Assembly (NCBI GenBank): GCA_034509735.1
Contig: JACGWO010000002.1
Coordinates: forward strand, 43,355,702 to 43,419,701
Origin: Sesamum alatum
Lineage: Eukaryota; Streptophyta; Magnoliopsida; Lamiales; Pedaliaceae
Direction of reading: 5' to 3'
DNA: 64,000 nucleotides
The notes under the pieces were generated by a model that saw only the letters and a program-made list of their open reading frames with translations, did no database searches and was not told the DNA's origin. Position numbers and translations under genes: made by a program. Shown here piece after piece: positions 45,854-56,600 of the stretch. Within the stretch, counting starts at the first letter, position 1; each line of letters starts with the position of its first letter.

Positions 45854-46216
45854 TGATGGTGTAAAATTCGGGAAAAGGTAGCCTAAGCACGTGCGCACCA
45901 AATCAACTCGAGAAGCTAAAGAAACGTAACGACAAAATGTAAAAGTTGCTATTCTCCTTTATATAAAAGGTACGTTTACAATGAATTCACCCCCTATTTA
46001 TAATAAATTTTAGGGGGTGAGATTACAACGTTGCCCTTCGATCCTACGGCCTAAAATTGATCTGTTGAGGGCATTTCCGTCATTTCGCTTGCCCACTTTC
46101 TTTACAACTCCCCACAACTTCTTTTTTAACTTCCCCCATAACTTCTCATGAGGGCCTTGGTGCAATTTATAATAATTTTGAGGGTCTCTTTGTAAATATG
46201 GTTTTTCTCCTCGTCA
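45854..46216 (-). repeat. 5' LTR of the minus-strand element
   Basis: 363 bp; partner of 41006-41368. Adjacent CTATT at 46217 completes the target duplication. Confidence 0.9.
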
Positions 46217-46221
46217 CTATT

Positions 46222-46915
46222 TATTTTATTTTTTTAATTTTCATTAATTAAATAAGTATGATATATATATGAACACATATATCGGGTGTGACGAATAAAT
46301 TATGAGAAAAGTATTAGTTTATGTGGACATTTGACCAGCAATGATTTGTTTGGTATCATTTTAATTCAAATTTGTTGGTTTCTTGTGGGCTAATGTATAC
46401 TCCACATGAGATGATTTTTATCGTTGAAGAAAGTTTGTGATTGGATACTTAATTTCAAATTTTATAATTAAATAAAAATACATCAATTAAGCGACTGAAT
46501 ACATAATAAAATTAAAAGATTGGTGGATCTGGCGCAGATTTATCAAAATTCAGGACTCGGCCCGTTGCAATTTCTAAGATAAACACATCAAGTAAATGTG
46601 TACTAATTTTGAAATTTGTTGATTGATCACCATAAATATTCTTTTTACATATGCACAGTCTATAATCTATAATTAAATGAAAACATGTAAGAAATTAAGA
46701 AGGAGGTAGAAGAAGACAATGGCACACCTATCTTGGATACTTAAGGTAATTGTTCTCACAAATTTTGAGTTTGTACATGACTAGACAGAATAAATGAATT
46801 TAAATAAATTTAAATGAAAAGAGTTGCAATATCTGAAGGGACGATATTCCCCTGATTATTGTCTTTAAATTTCGATTAAAATGCTTGAAGCGTATTCTTA
46901 GACGTGGATGTAATG
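46222..46915. other. Spacer, no gene seen
   Basis: AT-rich DNA. No supported frame or paired repeat. Confidence 0.45.
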
Positions 46916-47040
46916 GGTTGGCCCATGTCCCACAAATCCAGGCCCAAGTTCCCCCAGCCCATGCCTCGGAAGGCTTGGCCCTTGAATCCTCGGCCCGTCC
47001 ACCCGACCCGCCCAAACCCGAAAATCCTAGGGTTTAAGTA
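46916..47040 (+). promoter_or_regulatory. Orphan promoter-like cluster: site II and telo-box motifs
   Basis: Four to five GGCCCA/AGCCCA words (for example 46920, 46942, 46957) stand in tandem and are followed by a telo-box type motif (CTAGGGTTTAAG, 47027-47038). In plants this pair marks promoters of ribosomal-protein and other growth-linked genes. No matching coding region follows directly. Confidence 0.5.
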
Positions 47041-47680
47041 ATTGGGTGCTCTCTTCATTCTTCTGAGTTTTGAGGCACCTCTTCTCCAAACCCTTGAAGC
47101 CGCCACCACCCTTTCGTTCGTCTCCTCCAAAAGGCCGCCTTGGCTTCTCCCTCTCCAATGGCCACCTCGATTTCTCCCTCTTGGTCTATTGCACCGCCTA
47201 TTTTCTCCTATCTCCAACCACCATAACTCTCTCTCTCTCTCTCTCTCTCGCTCGTACTATAAAGTCTGATGGAGTTTTTCGGAAGAGCAACATAGTGAAG
47301 AGACACTGATCTCTATATCATCCTCTTTGTGAGAAAGCTTTGTGCAATATCCTTTGTGGTGACGAAAACCTTTGTGGTGGTAGAAATTCCTAAGTGGTGG
47401 CTGTTTTTGTATGAATCCTATGTGGACGATGGCATGAGTGGCTTTGGGGCCAAAGCAACCGGTGGGTTGCCGACGTTTGGGGACCTTGGCCTCCCTATCT
47501 TGGATCTGAAATCTGAGCCAATTTTTGGGGCTCCTCCTCTCTCGATTTTTCTGTTATAGTTTTCTTGATTACATTTATATATTTGTGCTAATCCCCTTCT
47601 ATGTTCCTCAGCATTCAATTTAGTTGTTGTTTGTAATTTGTTCCCCCTTTTATATTCTGTAATTTTTCATCCCGCCTGTA
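47041..47680 (+). other. Possible transcribed region without a clear ORF
   Basis: Downstream of the orphan promoter come a C/T-rich leader-like stretch, a 22-codon frame (ATG at 47158, stop at 47223-47225), a (CT)n tract (47229-47250) and a frame at 47329-47559 lacking a domain. It could be a truncated gene, a retained 5' region of a lost gene, or a long non-coding RNA. No splice structure could be established. Confidence 0.3.
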
Positions 47681-48144
47681 ATAGTAATTAGGTTTTCGCT
47701 TGGGTCCATCACTGAAGGGATTGATTCCCAACAATGGATGTGTAATCTTCTCCAAAATTTGTGACCAAACTACAAGTCACCCTGAAATATGGTATCAAAG
47801 TTTTTATAAGTCGATGAAGGAGGACATGAAATCTTCGCAATTCAAGAGCTTCGTTGTTGTATGTATGTTGCCATATGTTGTATGTGATGGAAGCCCCTTT
47901 TTACAAGCATCGACAGTACTAGGTAGCTTAGACTCACTTATATCGGACTTGAATAGCATAAATGTTGACGTAAATTAGGCTCCTAATGGATCGTACTTAA
48001 ACATGTTTCGATCTATTTGACCAATTCAAAGTAAAAGAAAAAAAAATAGTTATCTTGAATTGATCCCTCAAGATGCATAAAAATCAAATTTGAGATAGGC
48101 TTCTAGATTTATTATCTTAAAAAAATAAAGCCCAAAATTTATTA
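47681..48144. other. Unassigned sequence
   Basis: Contains 'tatggtatcaaag' (47790), which superficially resembles a tRNA-Met primer site, but no LTR ends are found. A frame at 47700-47978 has no recognised domain. Confidence 0.3.
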
Positions 48145-48153
48145 TAAATTTTA

Positions 48154-48652
48154 GGGTTAATTACACTTACACCTCCTCTGAGAATGTATAATTACACTTT
48201 CCCCCAAAAAAGTTTTGAAATTACAGTTACACCCCCTTCGAAAATTCTCTGTTTACACCTGACCCCCATCCGTTAGAGTTTGGATGAAAAATGTTCACGT
48301 CAACAAAAATAATTACACAAATTTTCAATTTTTCCCATCATTTAACATTCTCATGTATATTTTTGTACTTATAAGAGGACAAGTGTAACGTATATGTATG
48401 GAGTGAGGCCAATATTATTATATTTTTTCCTTATAAGTACAAAATTATTGCACGGGAATGTTAAATGAGAGGTAAAATTAAAAATTTATGTAATTATTTT
48501 TGTTAAAATGAACATTTTTCGCCCAAACTTTAACGAATGGAGGTCAGGTGTAAATAAAGAATTTTTAGAAGGGGTGTAAATGTAATTTCAAAACTTCTTT
48601 GGGGGAAAGTGTAATTATGCATTTTCAGAGGGGGTCTAAATGTAATTAACCC
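48154..48652. mobile_element. Foldback MULE-type MITE, 499 bp
   Basis: Nearly the whole element is a palindrome: arms of about 240 bp start GGGTTAATTACA on both strands and share 'taattacactttccccca' and 'gttttgaaattaca'. The target duplication TAAATTTTA is perfect (48145-48153, 48653-48661). Confidence 0.9.
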
Positions 48653-48827
48653 TAAATTTTAATTTAGAACTCAATTATTGTCATATCTATTTTGAACTTC
48701 TAAATGACAACTTCTAAAACTGGTAGTGAAAATACAAACAAGCATTCCATTTTAAGGAGTTCATTAATGGTTAGCATTAAGGGTCCCAATTAAGTTTTAA
48801 CATGGCCACTTTAATATTTTATTTTAT

Positions 48828-49226
48828 GCTTAAATACATTTTTGGTCCCGTAACTTAAGTTATTTGGCGTTTTCATCCTTTAACTTTTTAGGGTAGTATT
48901 TTGGTCCTTCATTTTTTCAATTTTAGTCCTCTCACGTGATATTTTAAAATTGGGGTTTTTGTCCTATTGGCTCATTTCTGCTAGCATTTTTGTCCTTTAA
49001 CTTTTTCGGGTAGCATTTTGGACCTGTATCTTTTTAATTTTCACAAATTTGGTCCTTTATCTTTCGCCGGAGTTCAACCTTCTCGCAAATGGATGTGAAC
49101 TCCAGCGAACAAAAAGACTGAAATCGCGAAAACTAAAAATACGCAAGATCAAAATACTATCCTAAAAAATTAAAAAATAAAATACCAAATGACTCAAATT
49201 ACAGAACTAAAAATGCATTTAATCCT
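48828..49226. mobile_element. Inverted-repeat element, about 399 bp
   Basis: The left arm starts GCTTAAATACATTTTTGGTC; the right, reversed, GGATTAAATGCATTTTTAGT. Both carry 'ggtagtattttggtcctt' type text. Flanked by TTATTTTAT on both sides (48819-48827, 49227-49235). The 9-bp duplication again fits the Mutator superfamily. Confidence 0.8.
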
Positions 49227-49235
49227 TTATTTTAT

Positions 49236-49640
49236 CTCCTACACCTCTAGTGTGAATGGGTTTTGAATTTGGATAGCAAGTCACAATTTTCTTCATTACT
49301 TAATGTGATCAAATTCAAACCTATAATCAACTTTTGCCTAAGGTCAATAGCCGAGTACAAGTACAGTTGATGGCCGGAATCTTCCCACTACCTAGGATCA
49401 TACATTTCGCATCTATTTATGGTATAAATATAAACAAATGGCCTATGATGGCATGTGCCAGACAAAAGACATTATCCTAAAAGGAAAAAGAAGAATATAT
49501 ACAAGCAAAAATAGTGGAAGTTGTGACCAAGACCATAAAGATAATATTATTTAAACTTAATCAGCATCTCCTACACCATACAATTTCATGTAAAAAGTGT
49601 AATCAGCAATGTCTACACCATACAATTCATATAAAAAGTG
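49236..49640. other. Upstream spacer of membrane-gene copy 2
   Basis: No gene. A near-duplicate word pair 'tcatgtaaaaagtg' and 'tcatataaaaagtg' with 'tacaccatacaatt' occurs twice (about 49570-49600 and 49613-49640), a small local duplication just upstream of the promoter. Confidence 0.5.
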
Positions 49641-49736
49641 CAGGCACTTTAGAAATTCTATATAAATAGATGGTCGAGCGATCAGAATCACCTGCTAATT
49701 AAGCTGATAGTTTTGCACGTTCACGACATTTCAAAG
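49641..49736 (+). promoter_or_regulatory. TATA region and leader of membrane-gene copy 2
   Basis: CACTTTAGAAATTC precedes TATATAAATAG (49659-49669), followed about 70 nt later by the ATG, with the leader word 'ctgctaattaagctgatag'. The same motif order precedes copy 1 (minus strand, 11133-11335) and partly the relic at 31640. Confidence 0.6.
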
Positions 49737-50237
49737 ATGATGTCTTACTTTGATTTGAGATATGTGTTCTTGCTTCTTATTAACAATGTGAAGTCCCAAA
49801 TGGTTATGCCAACGGAATACGATCCGTTTCACATTGTAGCTAATTTTACTTGGATCAGATTTAGCTTTGTTATCATTTTATTATTCGTCTTCTCCTTCAT
49901 TGCCATTGGAATCCCATTAGCCCCTTCGGATAATATGAGGTATATTATCACCTTGCAAGTGAAGAAATTCTCTTTCGCTCTTATGATTTCGTTCTTGGCT
50001 TTGTTGTTCTTATCGCAAGTTCTCTTCCTATACATTTATTCCTTGATTTTGTTATTTTTGCTGTGTTCTGCTTGTTTTTCTAATCTGTTCAGAAACTCTG
50101 TAAACTGGCTACAAGTGATGCTTTCCGCCGTGCCAAGTTTGAATATTTTTATAGTTGCAATCGATACGATTGAGACGAACAGAGTGTTGCAGGAAATTGA
50201 GCGAGCAACTGTTGAAGATGGTGGAGAACAAGTTTAA
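49737..50237 (+). CDS. Small membrane protein of unknown family, copy 2
   Basis: Intronless frame of 166 residues from the first of two adjacent ATGs (MMSYFDLRYVFLLLINNVKS). I do not recognise the family. Layout: conserved N-terminus; DPFHIVANFTWIRF (29-42); membrane segment about 42-62 ending GIPLAPSDN; KKF at 76-78; long hydrophobic stretch about 80-114; WLQVMLSAVPSLNIFIVAID (124-143), amphipathic; polar acidic tail. Copy 1 (10602-11132) aligns end to end; its tail is longer. In the first 12 aligned codons after FDLRYV I count four silent and two amino-acid changes, pointing to purifying selection. A further ATG upstream is absent, and the TATA box at about -75 supports this start. T-rich DNA after the stop (50270-50305) may contain 3' processing signals. 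Function unknown; a role in a membrane is inferred only from hydrophobicity. Confidence 0.7.
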   Translation: MMSYFDLRYVFLLLINNVKSQMVMPTEYDPFHIVANFTWIRFSFVIILLFVFSFIAIGIPLAPSDNMRYIITLQVKKFSFALMISFLALLFLSQVLFLYIYSLILLFLLCSACFSNLFRNSVNWLQVMLSAVPSLNIFIVAIDTIETNRVLQEIERATVEDGGEQV

Positions 50238-50655
50238 GTTACAAGCAACTTCATTACTTGTATAAAATGACTTTTTTTTTTTCTTTTTCTTTTTTTTCTT
50301 TCTTTGACTATTTTTTAGCATGTAATAGGTAAGTGGAAATGTGTTAAAAATGTATATATATCAGAAGATTGATTCTGGGCCTAGTATTTCAATCAGCAAG
50401 AAACCACAAAATTAAAGTACAACCTTTGCAGAAGAATGTACAACTTCTAAAGCGGCGACTCGCTCCTCTCTCCATCCCATTTGCGTGTACGCCTTCAACA
50501 TCACATCCAGACCATTTGCAATGAAATCTGAACAGAAACCCACCTCCGAATTAGCCCTATTTTGAGGAATCCGTATTGATACAAGCACGCACCGGGTTGT
50601 ATACGTACACCGGTTTTGAGTTTGATTAGTTTTGTTCGAAGGTATTGAACGAGGT
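50238..50655. other. Intergenic region and ABC1K1 5' leader
   Basis: A pure T/C tract (50270-50305) follows the membrane gene. The ABC1K1 promoter and leader should lie within about 50320-50655; no convincing TATA box is seen, which is common for plastid-protein genes. Confidence 0.5.
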
Positions 50656-53600
50656 ATGGAAGTGATTTGCCCGATTTGTGTATGCGTTTCTGCGTCTTCG
50701 TCGTTGCTGTCGCCGGCGATTAGTAATCGGAAAACCCGTCGGCAGTTTGTGAAGTTGACTAGAGATTATTCAGCTAAAAATAATAGTAGAAGACCAGTGA
50801 GAATTCGAGCTCAGCAAAGCGATTCATTGGTACAATTCGACAAGACCCTGAGTACAAGTAGCAGCAGCGCGTTGGAGCAGCTAGATATTGAACGCGGTGT
50901 TTGTGTTCCCTTTCGGAAGTACACCCCAGAATCAGTATGTACTATGTACTTGTTTTTTAATTTATTATTATTGAATTTTCATTTCGATTTTCTTGAGTTT
51001 ATTGTTTATTGATTCTCTTTGCATATGAATTGGAGGAAGTCCGTTTTCAAAGCATAGATTATACTTATATGGCTGGTGGTTGTGGCTTGAACTCCTTTAT
51101 TTTCACCATGAATCATGATCTTACCCCATCATAATATGTGTTCTATCAGTTTGTCGAATTTCAATATTGGTTGTGCTCCTTGGCCCAGTAGATTTTGTTT
51201 CTCAGTCGACAAACTCGTGCTGTATCATGATATGCTTTTTTGGTTTGAAATATTGACACTGATATGATTTTAATAATGATTTATGTAGAAATTTGTTAAA
51301 GACATTGTTTGGAACATATTGCTTTTCTCTTACTAGACGTGCTGCCATTATCTTGACATCCTTGATGCTCTTTACCATGTATGAAGGTGGCAATCCATCC
51401 TTGAGAGTCATATCTAGCGGTGCTCTAGAGACGAACATCGTTGTTTTGTGAATTGAGCAAGTTTTATTTCAATTATTTTCAGTTGATTTTTTGTTTGCTT
51501 AGAAAGCAAAATCAGGCCATAGACAGATTCTAAATATGCATTTCCTGGACACACTATTTGGAGCAAATAAGCATTGCCTACATTTTTCTTTAGAAATTTT
51601 ATCTTGGTGTTGCATGACATTTTTTTTGGTTACTTGTGCAGGTGAGGAGTAAAGTACTGGAATCAAGAGGTGCAATATTGTCATTAATTGGTAGAGGTGT
51701 GCAAATTGTATGGAATTTGGGTTTCTACTGGTCTACATTGATGTACGATTGTTTCGTTGGCCGTGATGAAGAAGTTGTTCCTTTCCGTGCTCGCCAATTG
51801 AGGAATCTCCTATGTGACTTGGGCCCATCTTTCATCAAAGCTGGACAGGTTTTCCTCTTCTCTAGGTTCCATAAGCTTATGTTGTTTGTCACTAGGGAGA
51901 ATGTGTTCTCCCTCTCTTTCTTCTTATTCTTCTTCCTTTTCTTTTTCCTCCGTAATCTGATTATTGCTTAGGTTTTGGGTTGACTTGGCAAAAGAAGAGA
52001 AGATGTGGAGGAACAGTATTGTTAATAGTTGGTTATGAAATAATGCTGGAAAACAAAGACACATGATTTTGAGGGTTCATAGACTTCAAAGAGCTCAAAA
52101 GATAAACTATGTATTCGAGGTTGAAACTTTCCTTCAACCAATTTGAAACTTGCACTCCGCTTTCTGTTAGTAGCCTGCTTTTTCTATAACTCTCAAGTCA
52201 GTGCTTATCTCATGGATCTCAATAGCATATTTCTCTGTTTTTCTGTTGCTTTTTGTTTGGTGGTAAGGAGTAGCGAGTATATATAACATTGTCTTCAAAA
52301 ATGGCGTTTGATGGATCTATTTCTTCTTATCTTAAATATGACCAAAATGCCAATTTAGGAATTCATCCTCTGATGTGAACTCCTAGCTGACTTTCCATTG
52401 CTTGCTGTTGAAGCATATCTCTGCATCTTTCAGTTTACCTTTCTGTAACCAACTTCGTATCCATTTGCTTTTTCTCCTTTTTCTCCCATTCCCCAAACAG
52501 GTGCTTGCAAATAGGCCTGATATTATTAGAGAGGATTACATGAATGAACTTTGCATCCTTCAAGATGATGTTCCTCCGTTTCCCAATCAGGTACCTGGTT
52601 GTCTTTTTTTATGATGCATATTCTCATATTAGTTTTAATTGAGCATTTCATTACTAGAGTGGTGTAGGTAGCTTTTGACATCATAGAAGAGGAACTAGGC
52701 CAACCTCTTGAGGCTGTCTTCAGCAAAATTTCATCAGAGACAATTGCAGCGGCAAGTTTGGGCCAAGTTTATCGGGCTACACTACGGTCATCTGGGGAGG
52801 ATGTCGCTATTAAGGTTCTCTCTGAGTTTAATCAATTTTCATATTGATGCTTTTGTTTCTCTTGTTCTTGCATATCATAGGTTCTTCCTCTTTAAAGATG
52901 CTTATGGATATGATCTGTTTCTTATCACACCTATACTCCCATGCCCAAGAATGAAGAAACTATATAAAAATAACTTAACAATTTATTGCTAGTAATTAAA
53001 CTATCATTCTGATAGCTAAAGTTCCTTACTCAGACTTAGTGGACAGGGTAATAAACACATCACAAAATTCTCTTCCTGAATTTCGTTGAAGATGTAAAAG
53101 AATTTAAAGGTATCAAATATCATGTGGTTTTTAACTTACCTATTTCACGGTGTTATAATTGGTTTCACCCGGGCAGCAAATTATTTGGAATATTTTTTTC
53201 ATGTTTTATTAGTTTGCACAAGGAATACATGTTCTGGAATATAACTAGTGCATCCCATTTCTTCGTTTGCAATTATAAACCATGGTTCTTTTTTGCTATT
53301 TATTCTTATTTGGCACGTTTTTCCCTCACATTTGTAGACAGTACATTTTCATGTTTAGACTCATGACAATTTAACTTCCTGGTTTCTGGTTCTTCAATAA
53401 ACCCCAACTAAGTTAGATCTCAATTTCTCGCAGGTTCAAAGGCCTGAGATAGAGCCCATTATCTATAGAGATCTTTTTCTTTTCCGTACTCTAGCATCAT
53501 TTTTGAATGGCATCAGCTTGCAAAAACTGGGTTGTAATGCTGAGCTTATAGTTGATGAATTTGGTGAGAAGCTTTTGGAGGAGCTTGACTATACCTTGGT

Positions 53601-56600
53601 AATATATTTAACTGTTTCTTTGTACAATTATACATCAAAAGTTTTAGCAATATCGCGATGCCCTAAAAATAAAATGCCTTGTCTGTGGCATCTATTTTGG
53701 CGCATTTCTTATCCTCATTTCTTTTTCCATTCTAGATCAATTCATATTGCTTGTTTCGTTGGACAATAGGCCTGAAATATAACTGCACTAGTGTGAAATT
53801 GCCCTTTTTCTTTATGTGGGTGATGAGACGTATAATATCATTCTTGTTTGTTTACCCAGGAAGCCCGTAATATTGAAGATTTTCTTGAGAATTTCAAGGA
53901 CGACCCTACAGTTAAAATTCCTCGTGTTTACAAGCAGCTTTCTGGTTCACGTGTATTAGTGATGGAGTGGATCGATGGGATTCGATGCACGGATCCTCAG
54001 GTTTGAAGTCAATCAACTTATAGAAAGTTATCTTTGCTCTTGAATATGTATGTAATAGTGGTCCTTCATTAATACAGGCAATCAAGGATGAAGGAATTGA
54101 TGTAGATGGGTTTTTAACTGTTGGAGTAAGTGCTGCCTTGCGGCAGTTGCTAGAGTTTGGTCTATTTCATGGTGATCCACACCCTGGAAATATCTTTGCC
54201 ATGCGTGATGGACGTATTGCATACGTGGACTTTGGGAATGTCGCTGTTCTCAGTCAGGTAATAATATACTGGAATGTAGAATGATTAGTAATTAATTCGC
54301 AATTTAGTTTTCTTCTCCTGTGGCTCGCTAAGCTTCACACAATTGACTGCTAGTTTGGTCATTTTTATTGCTTGTATTGGTTTATGATATCTACTTCTAA
54401 TTGTGTTTTATTTTTTGGTTTAATTTTAAATTTTTCCTGGTCGGAAGGCAAGGATGCTATAAAATCTGAAAGCTTTATTCTAACAAATATTGATATAACT
54501 ATTCCATGAAGTTCTTATCTATATGTATCTGTTTCTCTTTGATAGAAAACATAGTAGTTAGAGGCTGAGTGTTCTTGCGTTTCTGTCCACTGAATGTAAA
54601 CCTTCTTTCTATGGTACTTTTATCTTCATGGGGAACAACTGATGATGCTATTTTACTATTTTATTTATTAAGTCTCTGTATTGGAAAAAATGTCCTGGTC
54701 CCTCAGCAGTCAACTTCTGTGCGCACATTGTGCTGCCTTGTTTCCCTTTTTCATGTTTCATTACAGTTGAAGTAAACGTTAGCTGACTTATTTTGCAATT
54801 GTTTTGCAGCAAAATAAACAAATTCTTATAGATGCTGTTGTCCATGCTGTAAATGAAGATTACGCTGAGATGGCCAATGATTTTACTAGGCTCGGTTTTC
54901 TAGCTAGTGGAACTGATGTGGCCCCAATTGTACCAGCTCTGGAAGCAATATGGCAGAACTCTGTCGGGAAAGGGCTTTCGGACTTCAATTTTAGAAGTGT
55001 TACAGGTATTCTTAGTAATGTGTATTTTGTTTGAAAGGATTCCACTCTGTTGTTTCTTGTTTTTTAAATGTGTGCTTTCTATGCAAGCTTGGGTTCGAGT
55101 TCATGTTCTGTATTTAACTCGCCTTTTCAACTTCTTCTTCTTGTTTATAGTCAGTTCTACTTTGCAAATGTTGTTATGGCTTAATTGCTTATGATGCAAC
55201 TTCTTTTGTCAAGATTGGGAACTGGTCATTGCCAATGCTATTGGACCAAAAGAAGCATCTTGTTTCACGTTTAAATGTGCAACAATCTTGAGTCTTAGGT
55301 TTATGATTGTGATCGTTTATATTGAAGTTTCTATCTAACTATTACGATTATCTTTCATCAACATGACGAGCAGCTATGAAGTTCTCTGTCCTGTGGGCTG
55401 CTAGTTTTCTTTTCAATGACCTCCTACTCCAACATTTTTGCATTCTTTTGAGTTACTGTGTTGCATTTCTTGCAGGCAAGTTCAACCAGCTAGTTTACAA
55501 TTATCCTATCCGCATTCCAGAAAGGTTCTCTCTTGTTATTCGCTCCTTATTGACTCAAGAAGGCATTTGCTTCACACTGAGGCCTGAATTTAAATTTCTT
55601 GAGGTGATTTTTTTTGCTTTAGTTTTAATTTCTATACTGGGTTACTGCTTGTAGACATGGAGGACGAATCCCCATTCCGCCTCTTTAGGATCTTGTCTAA
55701 TATATAAGCTTAACCTTCCAAAAATTTGAAATCACTTGGGAGGTGTATACAGACATCACTAGAACTGCTTGTGCATAAGGTCACTTTTCTAGCGCCTTTC
55801 TGCCATTTATTGTAAGATGCCTACAACTAATATTCTGTGTAGTTGTTATACAAATAAAAAATGTTATGATTTTTGTGTTTGATGACCTTGGAGCTAAAGA
55901 TCCAAATCATAATAACAAATCCGTTGAACTCCTTTGGAATAATTCCATTTTACAAAGGATTCAAGCCCTTGAAATTCCCATTTTGGACCATGTTTTGTGG
56001 CAGTGTGATGGATTTCAAATCCATTTAATATTTAGCATAAGTTAATATACTGGAAGAAAGAAACTAATGCAGTTACACTTTGCTATCCTTGTAGACCCCT
56101 ACTCATGAACTTCTTACTCTCTGATCTGCTTCATGGAGTAGTCTTTTTCTTTTGTTATTCTCTTGGCACAGGACCATAAATCACTCCCTTATGCTCACCT
56201 CCATCACTAGAAAACACTCAGACAGGTTGTCTGTTCCCCTTTTCTTGCATTTCTGACATTGAGCTGTTGAGCTTTCTTTGTTTCGATTCTTGCTTTTCTG
56301 CTGTCCAGAATATGCTGGCTCGATAGAAACCATCTCACATCTTAGTTGGTCAAAACATGTTTGAATTCTACTCTTCATATGCTTTTCCCAGAACTAAATG
56401 ACCTTGGAACCATACTTTTGGTTTTCCCAGACAATTGGAAGAACCAATCCTCCAGTTCATGCATGATCAATTGCACATGATGCTGTAATAATGCGCATGA
56501 GACTGTGATTATATTAAAGATATGATATCTCTAAGTTTATGCATTGAACTGAGCTGGGGAATGGGGATGCAGCTATAGCAATAGTTTCAATAAAAATCAT

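Larger units (their letters stand above)
41006..46216 (-). mobile_element. Defective Ty3-type LTR retroelement, 5.2 kb
   Basis: Two 363-bp LTRs (41006-41368, 45854-46216) are nearly identical, start TGATGG and end ATCA or GTCA, and are flanked by a perfect CTATT duplication (41001-41005, 46217-46221). On the minus strand, a primer site follows the right LTR and a polypurine tract precedes the left one, so transcription runs right to left. The interior has a repeat-rich gag remnant, then RNase H/integrase remnants, then a 2-kb non-coding stretch with tandem repeats. Protease and reverse transcriptase are not evident, and stops and shifts are frequent. LTR similarity suggests a recent insertion of an already defective copy, mobilised in trans. 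Confidence 0.85.

Noticed and set aside
47690..47820. Copia-type LTR end with primer site
   Set aside because: Only a partial match to the tRNA-Met site (tggtatcaaag); no TG...CA boundaries, second LTR or polyprotein text nearby.
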